Shown in pieces: positions 44,407 through 53,861 of a stretch of DNA of 64,000 nucleotides. Position 1 is the stretch's first letter; each line of letters opens with the position of its first letter. The DNA comes from JAYVIQ01 sp043770215 (GTDB taxonomy: Bacteria; Bacteroidota; Bacteroidia; Cytophagales; JAAEPT01): assembly GCA_043770215.1 (NCBI GenBank), contig JAYVIQ010000106.1, positions 31,014 through 95,013 of the forward strand, read 5' to 3'. The position numbers and the translations under genes were made by a program. Below the pieces are notes generated by a model. The model saw only the letters and a program-made list of their open reading frames with translations. It did not search any database and had not been told where the DNA came from.

Positions 44407-44520
44407 TTATGTAATTCATTTTTATAGTAGTAAAAAAGGAGTGATTGTAACTTCTTAGCAAACTAAACGCCAATTATTTTATGAAAGCAGATATACAGAA
44501 GCAAAAATAAAGCACTTATT

Positions 44521-46716
44521 TTAGAAACTAGTTTTATCCGTTATCAGTTTAGCTAAATTATTGGTAAAATCCATCAATTTTTTTAGGTCTGCGCTGTTTA
44601 GTAAATCAAAATCTTTATGAATCATTATAGAACCTCTTCTAGACTCTATAGAATAGTTGTTTTTATGCAACACCTCTTTGAATTCCTTTGAAAAGAATGT
44701 AGATAAATCTTCTTTATTTTTGCCAAAAACATCATACTGGCTCATGCCTTCAATAGAAAATTTTTCAAAACCATACATTGAACTTGTGTTGGTGATCATA
44801 GAATCTCTTTCTAAGAAAAATTCTGGAAGGTATAAAACGTCTAAATTATTTATAATACAAATAGATGCAATTTCTATTTCCTTTGTAAAATCGCCTATTT
44901 TATTAAATTCGATGTCAGATAATAATACATTAAATTTAGGGTAAGTGCAGACCACTAATTTACGAGAGCTTCTAAATTTGTTGGCGATAGAAAAAGGGCT
45001 TAAATAAGGCCTAATTACAGAAGGTCTTACAGCTATTTCAAATTCACATCCGTAAGAGTCTGCAAGATTTTTGTACTTTAATTGTCTTTTGGTCAACATA
45101 CTATCTTTTCCAAAATAAGGATTTGTCATTTTTTTACGTGCAGCCATAATGTGTTTAGACATAAAATGATGATTCTCAAATCCTAGCAAAGTAATGTTAC
45201 CTCCCTGTTGCACAAAATCTAATTGCTGATGGTATATATTTTCTATAAAAGTATGATCTACTAATTTTACTTTGGAGAAATTAACTGTTACCCTTTCTTT
45301 TTTTGAAATTGATTCTAAAAAGTTTTTAAACTTTAAAAAGTTTATAAAATTAGCTACACCTATCAATTCTATTCTTTCCCCATCGCTGTCTTTTACCTTT
45401 ATCATTCTAAGTCCAAAAAGCTCTTTAAAACCAATGCCGTGTGACATTTGAATCAGTACTTTTACCAAAATACCTGCTGCTACACCTACCAATAAATCTG
45501 TTAATAAAGTAACTACCAATGTTACCAAAAACAAAAGCAATTGATCAAATCCTATTTCCTTTGCTTTTTTAAATTCTTTTGGAGAGGCCAACCTAAACCC
45601 TGTATAAATAAGCATTGCTGATAAAGCCGCCACAGGAATTTTTTGAATTAAAACAGCCGCAAAAAAAGCAAATAAAAACAAAAATAAACCATGATAAAAG
45701 TTGCTCATTCTAGATTTAGCACCATTATTTATATTTGCAGAACTTCTTACAATTTCAGAGATCATTGGCAAACCGCCAATAAAACCAGCAATAGTATTTC
45801 CTACACCAACGGCAATTAAATCTCTATCCATATTGGTTTTGCGGTGTTCTGGGTCTAGAGTATCTATGGCTTTGGTACTTAATAAAGATTCTATGCTACC
45901 AATTAGAGCAAACATAATGATGTATTTTATAGATACTGGGCTAAATATCTCTGAAAAATCTGGGAAGGTAATACCACTAAAAAAGTCACTTGGCAATGCT
46001 ACTAAAAGTTGTCTAGGATCTATATGAAAATGTAAAGAAGCCAAATCATAATCATGTATTTGACCCAGATCGAAAACAAAGCCCAAGGGTATAGCTACGC
46101 CCAAAACTATTAGTGGTGCTGGAAATCTTTTGATGGTGGTTTGTTTGATTAAAGGATGCAGGAACAAAATTAAAATGCTTATCAATCCTATAAGTGCAAC
46201 TTCTGGATTCCAGTTGGCCATGCTATTAGGGATTTCTTTTATAAGCTCAAAAGGTTCTTTGCTTTGCGGTACTACACCCATAGCAAAATGTATTTGTTTG
46301 CTCATAATAATGACTCCTATGGCAGCCAACATACCGTGTACTATAGATGCTGGGAAAAAATCACTGAGTTTACCAGACTTCACAAAACCTAACAGCACTT
46401 GAATTAGACCAGAAACTACTATTACAGCTAGAGTAAGTACATATCCTTTGTGATGATTACCACCGCCTAACTCTTCAACTGAAGCAGCAGCTATGGCTAT
46501 TAACCCTGCAGCAGGGCCTTTTATTGTAAGGGCACTTGTGGAAATGAAAGTAACTATTAGACCACCAATAACTGCTGTATAAATACCTGCAATAGGAGGG
46601 AATCCGCTTGCTTTAGCAATGCCCAAACATAATGGTAGAGCAATTAAAAATACTAAAAAACCAGATATTACATCTGATTTGTTGTGCTGAAGTAAAGCGT
46701 CTTTTTTGAAAAACAT
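44521..46716 (-). CDS. SulP family bicarbonate/anion transporter with STAS and an extra C-terminal domain
   Basis: The 731-residue protein has the SulP transmembrane domain (about 1-425), including ALPLCLGIAKASGFPPIAGI and the late MISEIVRSSANINNGAKSRM. A STAS-like domain follows (about 445-530, SKKERVTVNFSKVKLVDHTF). The remaining 200 residues form an additional cytoplasmic region that I do not recognise (SRRGSIMIHKDFDLL near the end). It carries no beta-carbonic-anhydrase Cys-His-Cys motif, unlike known SulP-CA fusions. It lies 90 bp after dabB on the same strand, so it is likely part of the dabAB operon and probably imports HCO3-. Confidence 0.85.
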   Translation of the reverse strand: MFFKKDALLQHNKSDVISGFLVFLIALPLCLGIAKASGFPPIAGIYTAVIGGLIVTFISTSALTIKGPAAGLIAIAAASVEELGGGNHHKGYVLTLAVIVVSGLIQVLLGFVKSGKLSDFFPASIVHGMLAAIGVIIMSKQIHFAMGVVPQSKEPFELIKEIPNSMANWNPEVALIGLISILILFLHPLIKQTTIKRFPAPLIVLGVAIPLGFVFDLGQIHDYDLASLHFHIDPRQLLVALPSDFFSGITFPDFSEIFSPVSIKYIIMFALIGSIESLLSTKAIDTLDPEHRKTNMDRDLIAVGVGNTIAGFIGGLPMISEIVRSSANINNGAKSRMSNFYHGLFLFLFAFFAAVLIQKIPVAALSAMLIYTGFRLASPKEFKKAKEIGFDQLLLFLVTLVVTLLTDLLVGVAAGILVKVLIQMSHGIGFKELFGLRMIKVKDSDGERIELIGVANFINFLKFKNFLESISKKERVTVNFSKVKLVDHTFIENIYHQQLDFVQQGGNITLLGFENHHFMSKHIMAARKKMTNPYFGKDSMLTKRQLKYKNLADSYGCEFEIAVRPSVIRPYLSPFSIANKFRSSRKLVVCTYPKFNVLLSDIEFNKIGDFTKEIEIASICIINNLDVLYLPEFFLERDSMITNTSSMYGFEKFSIEGMSQYDVFGKNKEDLSTFFSKEFKEVLHKNNYSIESRRGSIMIHKDFDLLNSADLKKLMDFTNNLAKLITDKTSF

Positions 46717-46806
46717 ACTATTTTTTACACGTAATTATTTAATTTGGGAGTGCACCTTAGGTATCAACCATAAAAATAATTGAAATAAAATTAAGATATT
46801 ATTTAT

Positions 46807-48669
46807 TTAGGAAGATTTTCTAGCAGACTCGTGATAAGTTTTTGTGTGTGGACCTAAAAAAATTCTTGCATACATACGTATCATGGCTATTCCGTTGATG
46901 AAAAAAACCAATGCCAACAGTACTAATTGCATTATTTCATATGTTTTCATGTCATGAAACAACAACTCTATACCCAAAAAAGCAGTGGTAATAGGAAAAC
47001 CCATCAAACCAAGGCAAGATAAGAAGAAAATAAATTCTGTATTTGGGTGCTCATAGCAATGCCCTTGGTAACCGCTTAGATGTATATTTCCTTCTTGTTT
47101 TTTTAAATAACGAATACTATAAATAGCTCCTACTAGACTTACTGAAACACCAAAAACGTACAACAGTAAATGCAAAATAGGCATAGAGCTCATTAGAATT
47201 GCACTGCTAAGCAGTACGTGAGTACTAATTACATTGTACCATGATAATGTTATGTGTATTTTCTCTACAAAAACTTTCAGTATAAAAAACAAAGCGAAAA
47301 ATAAAAAAGAAACTTCTACTACAGGTAAATAGATGTTCTTAAACCTGAACACAAATGCCAAAATTGGAGCCAATACCCAAATCATTTTATGAACTATTCC
47401 ATCAAATCTAGAAGATGTTTTTTGAAAAAGTAAACCTATTTGTTTAAAACCGCCCCACTTTATTCTGTACAAAAATCTATCTAAATACCATTCATTTAGA
47501 CTCAATATATAGATAGAGTTAGAAATATTTCTTAGAAAAGTTGGTAAAACTACACGTTTTATGGGTTTAAACTCAAAAAACTGTTTCTTTATGGCGTAAT
47601 TTACAATAGAAGGAGATATCAAAAGTTGGTAACTTCTAAGCATGGCATGGCTTGCGAAATGAACTAGGGCAAGCGCATGAAACCCCAAGGCTACCTCTAT
47701 CATCATTATTCCTACTTGTGCTACTACAGCATAAGCAATTTGGCCTTTTATAGTTGGCTGAATACGAGAAGTAATGGTACTAAAAATATAACTTAACACG
47801 CCTAAAGATATGATAAGTTCTTGTATATAAGGTACATGAATCCAAAACCCATAGGTTCGTAATATAAAAAGCAAACCCAAATGCACCGCCAAAGAACTAT
47901 AAAAAATAGCACTTGATGGGGTAGGACCTTCCATAGCTTTTGGCAACCAAGTAGAAAATGGAAATTGTGCAGATTTAATGCCTGCTGCAACAATAATGCA
48001 AATAGAAAATCCTATAGAATACCCTAAATTATGATGTATATGTTCAACTACGCTTAGTTGATCAGAAAATACGTTTAGATTTATACTATTGTGCCATACA
48101 TGATGACTAAACCACATAGCCAAAATAATACAAACATCTCCTACTCTGTACAAAGAAAATACTTTTACAGCATTTTTTACAGGCAAATATCTATTTCTGT
48201 AATATGCTATTAATAAAAAAGATGACACTCCTGCTATTTCCCAACCTATAAAAATGGTGGTAAGATTTCCAGAAAGTACGATCACATTATAACCAAGATA
48301 AAAAAACAGTATGGTTATAAAAAAACGTTTAAAACCAGCTTCTCTGTGTAAATAATTTCTACTGTACGTGGTTATCAAAAAAGCAATAAAGGCACCTACT
48401 AGCAAAAAAACTGCAGTAGTCCAATCGTACATAAAATCTATAACAACTTCAAAATCATCTATATGAACTAAAACCAGCTGTTTTTTATAAAACGGTACAC
48501 AGCCTTCTATGACCCACCAAATAGTGTAAAAAAATACCAACACAAACTGAAGTCCCGTAGTAATAAAAGTGATCTGAGAGAGTCTAAGTTCATCTTTTTT
48601 ACCAACGATAGCATTTATTAAAAATCCAAACAATGGGATAAGAATAAAAAAGGAAACTATACTTTGCAT
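46807..48669 (-). CDS. dabB: DabB: proton-conducting membrane subunit of the inorganic-carbon uptake complex
   Basis: The 620-residue polytopic protein belongs to the proton-conducting (NuoL/MrpA-like) family. It has FFYLGYNVIVLSGNLTTIFI-type helices, YYRNRYLPVKNAVKVFSLYR, and the LPKAMEGPTPSSAIFYSSLA motif of antiporter-like subunits. In DAB systems DabB couples the proton gradient to CO2 hydration by DabA. Its start codon overlaps the dabA stop by one base (dabA first, then dabB). No other complex I genes are present, which excludes a Nuo or Mrp operon. Confidence 0.88.
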   Translation of the reverse strand: MQSIVSFFILIPLFGFLINAIVGKKDELRLSQITFITTGLQFVLVFFYTIWWVIEGCVPFYKKQLVLVHIDDFEVVIDFMYDWTTAVFLLVGAFIAFLITTYSRNYLHREAGFKRFFITILFFYLGYNVIVLSGNLTTIFIGWEIAGVSSFLLIAYYRNRYLPVKNAVKVFSLYRVGDVCIILAMWFSHHVWHNSINLNVFSDQLSVVEHIHHNLGYSIGFSICIIVAAGIKSAQFPFSTWLPKAMEGPTPSSAIFYSSLAVHLGLLFILRTYGFWIHVPYIQELIISLGVLSYIFSTITSRIQPTIKGQIAYAVVAQVGIMMIEVALGFHALALVHFASHAMLRSYQLLISPSIVNYAIKKQFFEFKPIKRVVLPTFLRNISNSIYILSLNEWYLDRFLYRIKWGGFKQIGLLFQKTSSRFDGIVHKMIWVLAPILAFVFRFKNIYLPVVEVSFLFFALFFILKVFVEKIHITLSWYNVISTHVLLSSAILMSSMPILHLLLYVFGVSVSLVGAIYSIRYLKKQEGNIHLSGYQGHCYEHPNTEFIFFLSCLGLMGFPITTAFLGIELLFHDMKTYEIMQLVLLALVFFINGIAMIRMYARIFLGPHTKTYHESARKSS

Positions 48670-51161
48670 TATTTTGAGTTGATTAAGTAAACAGGTAAAT
48701 TTTGATCGTGAGATTCTACTAAAGCATCAACATCTACTACTGTGTCTAATAATTTTTTAAGTGGAGTGTATAAAGTAAAAGCACCGTTTTCATAACGATA
48801 GGACGCCAATGTCTCTGGATGAATGGCTGTTAAAATTACCCATTCATTTAAAAACCATTGGTATGTAGCTTTGTTTTTTTGTATGGTTTCTAATACCACT
48901 TCTGGATAATGTTCTACAATAAGCATTAGGCGAATAGGGTCATGAACTTCTATCATTTGCAAGGGCAATCCCGGACGCAAATCTCCTTCTACGCCATTAA
49001 CTACACCTATTAAACCCACAACGTTGTGAGGTAATTTAGAACCAGCACCCAATTTTTGGTTGTCTACCCTAGAAAAGTAATACTCTAGGTTTATACCTCC
49101 GCATACAGGAGCTGCTGCGTTCAATATACCCAACAATAGATCTCCATTAGGGTCTAATGAATAATCATAACTGTTAGAAAATGCACGCCTATCTAAAAAT
49201 AATCCTTCGTTTAGCGAGTGCCTTCCTACAATTGCTAGTGCATTGGTGGCATGATTTAGCTCTGGTCTAGGCTCAAACAAAGAAACGGATCTATTGCGCA
49301 CAAGTTCATGTATTTTTTCTGCACTTTGTTTTGAGTTAATAGAAAAGAATCTTCTTGAGCGTTCTTTGGCATTCATATCCAAAGCCCTAACAAATATTTT
49401 TTTATTCTCAAAATGAAACGCATTATTGGCTTCGTTTAGGTTGTCTTCATCATAAAATTCAAATTCATCTCTAGTGGTATCATGCAATCCGCCTACAAAA
49501 ACGGTATCTTCTGGTATCTTTATGCCTTGTTGTTCCAACAATAGTCTTACTTCCAAATGATTTGCCATATAAGCAATTGCCCTAGCGTTTACAGATCCGG
49601 GTCTACCAGAGCAAGCTCCACAATCATAGCCAGCATAATGGGTGTTGTTTATACTACTAGCTCCATGGCCTATACAATAAACTATTTTTCCAAAATCGTC
49701 TATCAAACCTATACTTTTTAGTACCGAAGCTACAATATTAGCCATTTCTTCTACTTTAAAACCTACTTGTAGAGATTCATGGTTTTGCTGGGCAGCATCA
49801 TATTCTATACTCAACTTAGATTTTTGTCCCATATGACTAAAAGACGAGCTTGCCATGGTACTAAAACTTGGTTTAAAAATAGTAAGAAACATTTTTAAAC
49901 CAGACCAAAAGCCTAAAACTAGTGCATAAAAAAAACCAAATAAAGGATTTTGAGAGAGGCTAGAAAAGTGAACTTCTTTCTCTAATTTTGTTGAATCGCC
50001 TAATTCTCTAACCAAATGTTTTGGTTGCACCGGTACTGGACACACTTTTGTCAAGAACAATCCATCTTTTGATTGGTAATACATAGGGATTCCAAAATGT
50101 CCTGGAGTCCCGTAAGTCTCGCATTTTGGATCAAATTTCTCTATATGCCTACGAATAGATCCTTCTCTATCATCTATACAAAATAGCGCCTGAAAAGATT
50201 TTTCTACTTTTTTGTGACTTTTGCCTTTTTGTTTTTGTATTCCCGCAAGCACACTATCATAATAGCTCCATTCGTAAGCTTCTTGCCATAATGCTATGGC
50301 TTGATCTTTGGTAGATAATGGGGTGGGGTCAAACACATAAACAGGATTCTCCAAATTATATTCGGCAAAAGGTTTCCATTTTCCTTTTCTTTTCTTTTCT
50401 AATAAATCGATCTCTAAAATCAGTTCTAGTTTTATTACATCTTCTAAGTTTATCTTCCTTTTGTCTAATAAGGTTTCTGGGTGTTTTTCTACCATGGCTA
50501 CCATACCAGACCAACCCGGATGAGAAAATTGTTGCTCAAACAAATAATTCTCAAACAAACTTTCATCTCCAACAATGAGCGTAAGCAACTCCGTAATGCT
50601 CACATTTTCTGTCATGAGCAAGCGCATAGCCAACTTTGAGTGCACAAAATCTGAAACACTCGTTTTTTCTAAATTACGTACAGAAGCTAAAAAACCAGCC
50701 TCTTCAAATGGAAAATGCCACTGAGCAATTCCTTGATCTAAATAACTACCCAAAAATTTAAACAGCAATCCATTGATCTCGAAATCTAAATCTATGCCAT
50801 GTAGTGTTTTCCATGTAGATCTAAAATGGCTTAATCTAGAGTGTATAGAATTGTCATATTGGGTATTGAATAAGTTACTAATCCATTCATCAGCATTTTC
50901 TGATCCTTTTCTTTGTATAATTACCTGTTCTAGTATATCTTCTCTTATTCTATTCGCCTTGTAAAGTGCCCTGTACTCATTTATATTTAAAGATGTTTTA
51001 TAGCCAAAAATACAAGAAGCTCTACTTATTGCCTCTACAAAAGGATATTCTTGAAACGCACCCAAGGTATTGTGATGCACAAAATCTTTGAGTGGAGATT
51101 GGTGTGGCAAATAATGCTTTAGTCTTTTTAAGACTTCGTATTCTTGAAAAGTACTCTGCAT
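48669..51161 (-). CDS. dabA: DabA: carbonic-anhydrase-like subunit of the inorganic-carbon uptake complex (DUF2309)
   Basis: The 830-residue cytoplasmic protein has the zinc site predicted by homology: Cys328 and Asp330 (FCIDDREGS), His499 (CIGHGASS) and Cys514 (GYDCGACSGRPG). The spacings (2, 169, 15) are nearly identical to those of Halothiobacillus DabA (C351, D353, H524, C539, from memory). DabA is a vectorial carbonic anhydrase that traps CO2 as bicarbonate with DabB. A low-confidence promoter region lies upstream, where the first gene of the operon starts. Confidence 0.92.
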   Translation of the reverse strand: MQSTFQEYEVLKRLKHYLPHQSPLKDFVHHNTLGAFQEYPFVEAISRASCIFGYKTSLNINEYRALYKANRIREDILEQVIIQRKGSENADEWISNLFNTQYDNSIHSRLSHFRSTWKTLHGIDLDFEINGLLFKFLGSYLDQGIAQWHFPFEEAGFLASVRNLEKTSVSDFVHSKLAMRLLMTENVSITELLTLIVGDESLFENYLFEQQFSHPGWSGMVAMVEKHPETLLDKRKINLEDVIKLELILEIDLLEKKRKGKWKPFAEYNLENPVYVFDPTPLSTKDQAIALWQEAYEWSYYDSVLAGIQKQKGKSHKKVEKSFQALFCIDDREGSIRRHIEKFDPKCETYGTPGHFGIPMYYQSKDGLFLTKVCPVPVQPKHLVRELGDSTKLEKEVHFSSLSQNPLFGFFYALVLGFWSGLKMFLTIFKPSFSTMASSSFSHMGQKSKLSIEYDAAQQNHESLQVGFKVEEMANIVASVLKSIGLIDDFGKIVYCIGHGASSINNTHYAGYDCGACSGRPGSVNARAIAYMANHLEVRLLLEQQGIKIPEDTVFVGGLHDTTRDEFEFYDEDNLNEANNAFHFENKKIFVRALDMNAKERSRRFFSINSKQSAEKIHELVRNRSVSLFEPRPELNHATNALAIVGRHSLNEGLFLDRRAFSNSYDYSLDPNGDLLLGILNAAAPVCGGINLEYYFSRVDNQKLGAGSKLPHNVVGLIGVVNGVEGDLRPGLPLQMIEVHDPIRLMLIVEHYPEVVLETIQKNKATYQWFLNEWVILTAIHPETLASYRYENGAFTLYTPLKKLLDTVVDVDALVESHDQNLPVYLINSK

Positions 51162-51533
51162 ACAAAATTAGTTATGAATGACTGTAATTTTAAATTTTTA
51201 ATGCTCAATAGGTCAAGTTAATTATTTTGTTTTTAGCAAAACTAAGATTTACTAAAAAGATAGCTCTCTTTAAGCATAAAACACTTACACAAAGTAGAAA
51301 TAATTATTATTTTTAAACCTAATAAAACACTCTGAAACAAATCTGAATTGAGAATTTTTTTGTTTAAAGCCCGTCACTTTTTCAGTACATCTATCTAATA
51401 GTCAAATCTTTTTTTGCTTGACCTAATCACTACAACTAGTGAATATGTTGGTTTTTTTGAAAGAAAATTATTTTTAATGATTCTAAATAAATAAATTTCA
51501 CCTATTATTGAGGACAGTTAAAATTTAACCCAA
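51162..51533. other. Divergent intergenic region between dabA and the LVIVD operon
   Basis: 370 bp, AT-rich. CAAAATTA just before the dabA start resembles a minus-strand -7 box but is too close to the ATG to be used. No hairpin or convincing operator was seen. Confidence 0.45.
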
Positions 51534-52049
51534 ATGAAGTTTTATTTTGTTATTTTAGTTTTCAGTTTAATTGCATTTGTTTCTTGCGTACCATCTGAGG
51601 TAGAACCTTTGTACTCTAAGTATGAACCCATCTTAATCAAAAGAAGTATTGCAGACCAAATGATTAAAACCACTCAGCCAAAATCCATAACTAAAACAGG
51701 TAAGTTCTATGTATATAAAAATTATATCTTTTTGGCAGAAGAAAATGTGGGCTACCATATTTATGATAACACCAACATTAGCTCGCCTATAGATATTGGT
51801 TTTATAGAAGTATTTAACTCCACAGATATTTCTATTTTAAACAACGTAATTTACACAAACCAAGGTACAGATATGTTGGTTTTGGATGCTACCAACATAA
51901 AAGATATTCAATTGGTAAAAAGACTAGAAAATGTAAGTGCAGAGATTACACCAGACAATTTGGTGCTTATGCCCAAATACCTGTATAAAAGACCACAAAA
52001 CACCATAACGTATTCTTGGAAATTAATAGAAGAAAATAAAAACCTATAA
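51534..52049 (+). CDS. Lipoprotein with LVIVD-like repeats, small
   Basis: The 171-residue protein has lipobox FVSC (Cys18). The mature part has two repeats of the LVIVD beta-propeller type (FLAEENVGYHIYDNTNISSP and IYTNQGTDMLVLDATNIKDI). At this length it can form only part of a propeller. The gene is 3 bp upstream of a longer homologue with the same repeat type. Family: Bacteroidota LVIVD-repeat lipoproteins of unknown function. Confidence 0.75.
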   Translation: MKFYFVILVFSLIAFVSCVPSEVEPLYSKYEPILIKRSIADQMIKTTQPKSITKTGKFYVYKNYIFLAEENVGYHIYDNTNISSPIDIGFIEVFNSTDISILNNVIYTNQGTDMLVLDATNIKDIQLVKRLENVSAEITPDNLVLMPKYLYKRPQNTITYSWKLIEENKNL

Positions 52050-52052
52050 ATT

Positions 52053-52823
52053 ATGAAAAAAGTACATTCATTAGCACTAGCAAGCTTTTTATTCATATTG
52101 GTGTCTGCATGCCAAAAAAACGATGTTAGTCCCTCTTCAGAAAGCAAAACCTCTTCGCAATCTGGGACTGGTGGATCATTAGCAAGATCTACCATTGTAA
52201 ACAATACGATGTATTTTGTAGACAACAGTACCATGCAGGTTTATGATTTATCTACAAAAACAGATCCTAAACTTATAAACAAGGTGCAGATTTTTAGCTC
52301 CAGTATAGAAACCATTTATGCGCTTGACAACTACCTTTATTTAGGCTCTAGCAACGGCATGTTTATCTATGACATAAGTAATAAATTCAACCCAAGATAC
52401 CTAAGCATGGCTACTCACGCATCTGGCTGTGACCCTGTTGTAAGCGACGGGAAGTACGCATATGTAACTGTTAGAAATACCACAGCATGCAATAGAATGA
52501 ATAGCCTAAACATTTTAGCAATTTATGATGTGACTATCCCAACCTCACCAAAAGAAATTTCTAACTTAAGTTTAATAGAACCTATAGGCTTAGCAATAGA
52601 CGGAAACAATTTATTTGTTTGTGACAAAGGGGCCATAAAAATTATAGATGTAAGCAGCAAAACCAATCCTAAAATAATCAAATCTATTATAAGTAATGCC
52701 TATGACATAATTATAAACAAGGGCAATATAATAACTGTAGGAAATGACGGTATTACTCAATATGAATATAACTCACAGACTCTAGAACTGATCTATAAAA
52801 GCAAAATACAAACTGCATTATGA
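52053..52823 (+). CDS. LVIVD-repeat lipoprotein, large
   Basis: The 256-residue protein has a lipobox ending in VSAC (Cys20) and a Ser-rich linker (SSESKTSSQSGTGG). Four or more LVIVD-type repeats follow, of the form YFVDNSTMQVYDLSTKTDPK, LYLGSSNGMFIYDISNKFNP, FVCDKGAIKIIDVSSKTNPK. They should form a beta-propeller on the cell surface or in the periplasm. It follows its shorter paralogue by 3 bp and overlaps the outer-membrane protein gene by four bases (ATGA). No catalytic role is known. Confidence 0.8.
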   Translation: MKKVHSLALASFLFILVSACQKNDVSPSSESKTSSQSGTGGSLARSTIVNNTMYFVDNSTMQVYDLSTKTDPKLINKVQIFSSSIETIYALDNYLYLGSSNGMFIYDISNKFNPRYLSMATHASGCDPVVSDGKYAYVTVRNTTACNRMNSLNILAIYDVTIPTSPKEISNLSLIEPIGLAIDGNNLFVCDKGAIKIIDVSSKTNPKIIKSIISNAYDIIINKGNIITVGNDGITQYEYNSQTLELIYKSKIQTAL

Positions 52824-53494
52824 AACAATTACTAGTAATAATTGTATGTGCATTCTGCCTAAATTCTAATGCATTTGCTCAAATAGACAATAATTCTATC
52901 CCTAAACAAAAAATATATAAGCATGCTTTTTTTTATAATCCTCTAAACTTATTTATTGGAAGAATAAAAATAGATTACGAAAACTTCGCTTTATCAAACG
53001 AATACACGCTGGGCGCAAGCGTAACCCTTGGAAGCGCTCCGAGGAAAGTAGAAAAAGAAAGCAAAGAAATAAAAGTAACCAAATCTATTTTTGGTATAGA
53101 AATAAACAATAAAATGTACCTTATGCCATTAAGCAATATGGGCAAAAAAAGTAACCTAAACATCTATTTAAACCTAGCGCCAATGTATCAAAGAATAGAG
53201 TTTGAATACTTTTCAGAGGTTTGGGACACGTATTCTAAAAATGGAATTCTTGTGTATGAACTAAACGAAGAAAAAAAAGTAACTCCAAGGAGCAATAGGA
53301 TAGGACTAAATCCGCAAATAGGATTTTTATACAACAATAAGAAATTTGCACTAGATTTTTATGCAGGATTAAGTCTGCATAAAGATTTCCTAAAAGGAGA
53401 GGTTGGCACAATTGATCTGCCGCTAAATACTATACCCAAATCCAATAGCAATTCCAGTCCAATTGCCGGTGTAAAAATAGGTTTGTTTTTCTAA
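52820..53494 (+). CDS. Putative outer-membrane beta-barrel protein
   Basis: The 224-residue protein has a signal peptide (cleaved after NAFAQ) and amphipathic strands typical of 8-10-stranded barrels (HAFFYNPLNLFIGRIKIDYE at the start, SSPIAGVKIGLFF at the end). The C-terminal aromatic residue fits BAM-dependent insertion. It closes the three-gene LVIVD operon (51534-53494). Confidence 0.7.
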   Translation: MKQLLVIIVCAFCLNSNAFAQIDNNSIPKQKIYKHAFFYNPLNLFIGRIKIDYENFALSNEYTLGASVTLGSAPRKVEKESKEIKVTKSIFGIEINNKMYLMPLSNMGKKSNLNIYLNLAPMYQRIEFEYFSEVWDTYSKNGILVYELNEEKKVTPRSNRIGLNPQIGFLYNNKKFALDFYAGLSLHKDFLKGEVGTIDLPLNTIPKSNSNSSPIAGVKIGLFF

Positions 53495-53861
53495 CTTATT
53501 TACGAACTCAATAAAACACTTATTAAGTTAGAAAAATCTTAGATATACAATGCTACCTAAACTCCTAGAATTGCTAGTTTTTGATTCTAAAATCTAGATC
53601 TAACAAGGAATATTCAAACACCAAATAATTATAAATACCTCTAACCAAAACCATTTATTTTTAAAGCATAAAGTATTTTTGTTAAAAATAGTTTCAGTAG
53701 TAATATTATACTTTATTTAGTTTTGAAAATCCCTAATTAAGTTTAAAATACCATAGAAAACATAGATTTAAAAATCAAAATTTTTTTTTAAAACATTTGA
53801 TTAGAATTGTCTTAAATTCAATAAATTATTATATAGTCTACATACTGTAAAAGCAATTAGA
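53495..53861. other. Intergenic region before the beta-CASP gene
   Basis: About 370 bp of AT-rich DNA with no gene or clear element; short A/T runs and one weak inverted repeat only. It should hold the promoter of the nuclease gene. Confidence 0.5.

Noticed and set aside
46807..51161. NADH dehydrogenase or Mrp antiporter operon
   Set aside because: Only one NuoL-like gene is present, and its partner is DUF2309 with the complete DabA zinc site.
51163..51170. CAAAATTA as the -7 box of dabA
   Set aside because: It lies 1 bp before the start codon, so a transcript would begin inside the gene.
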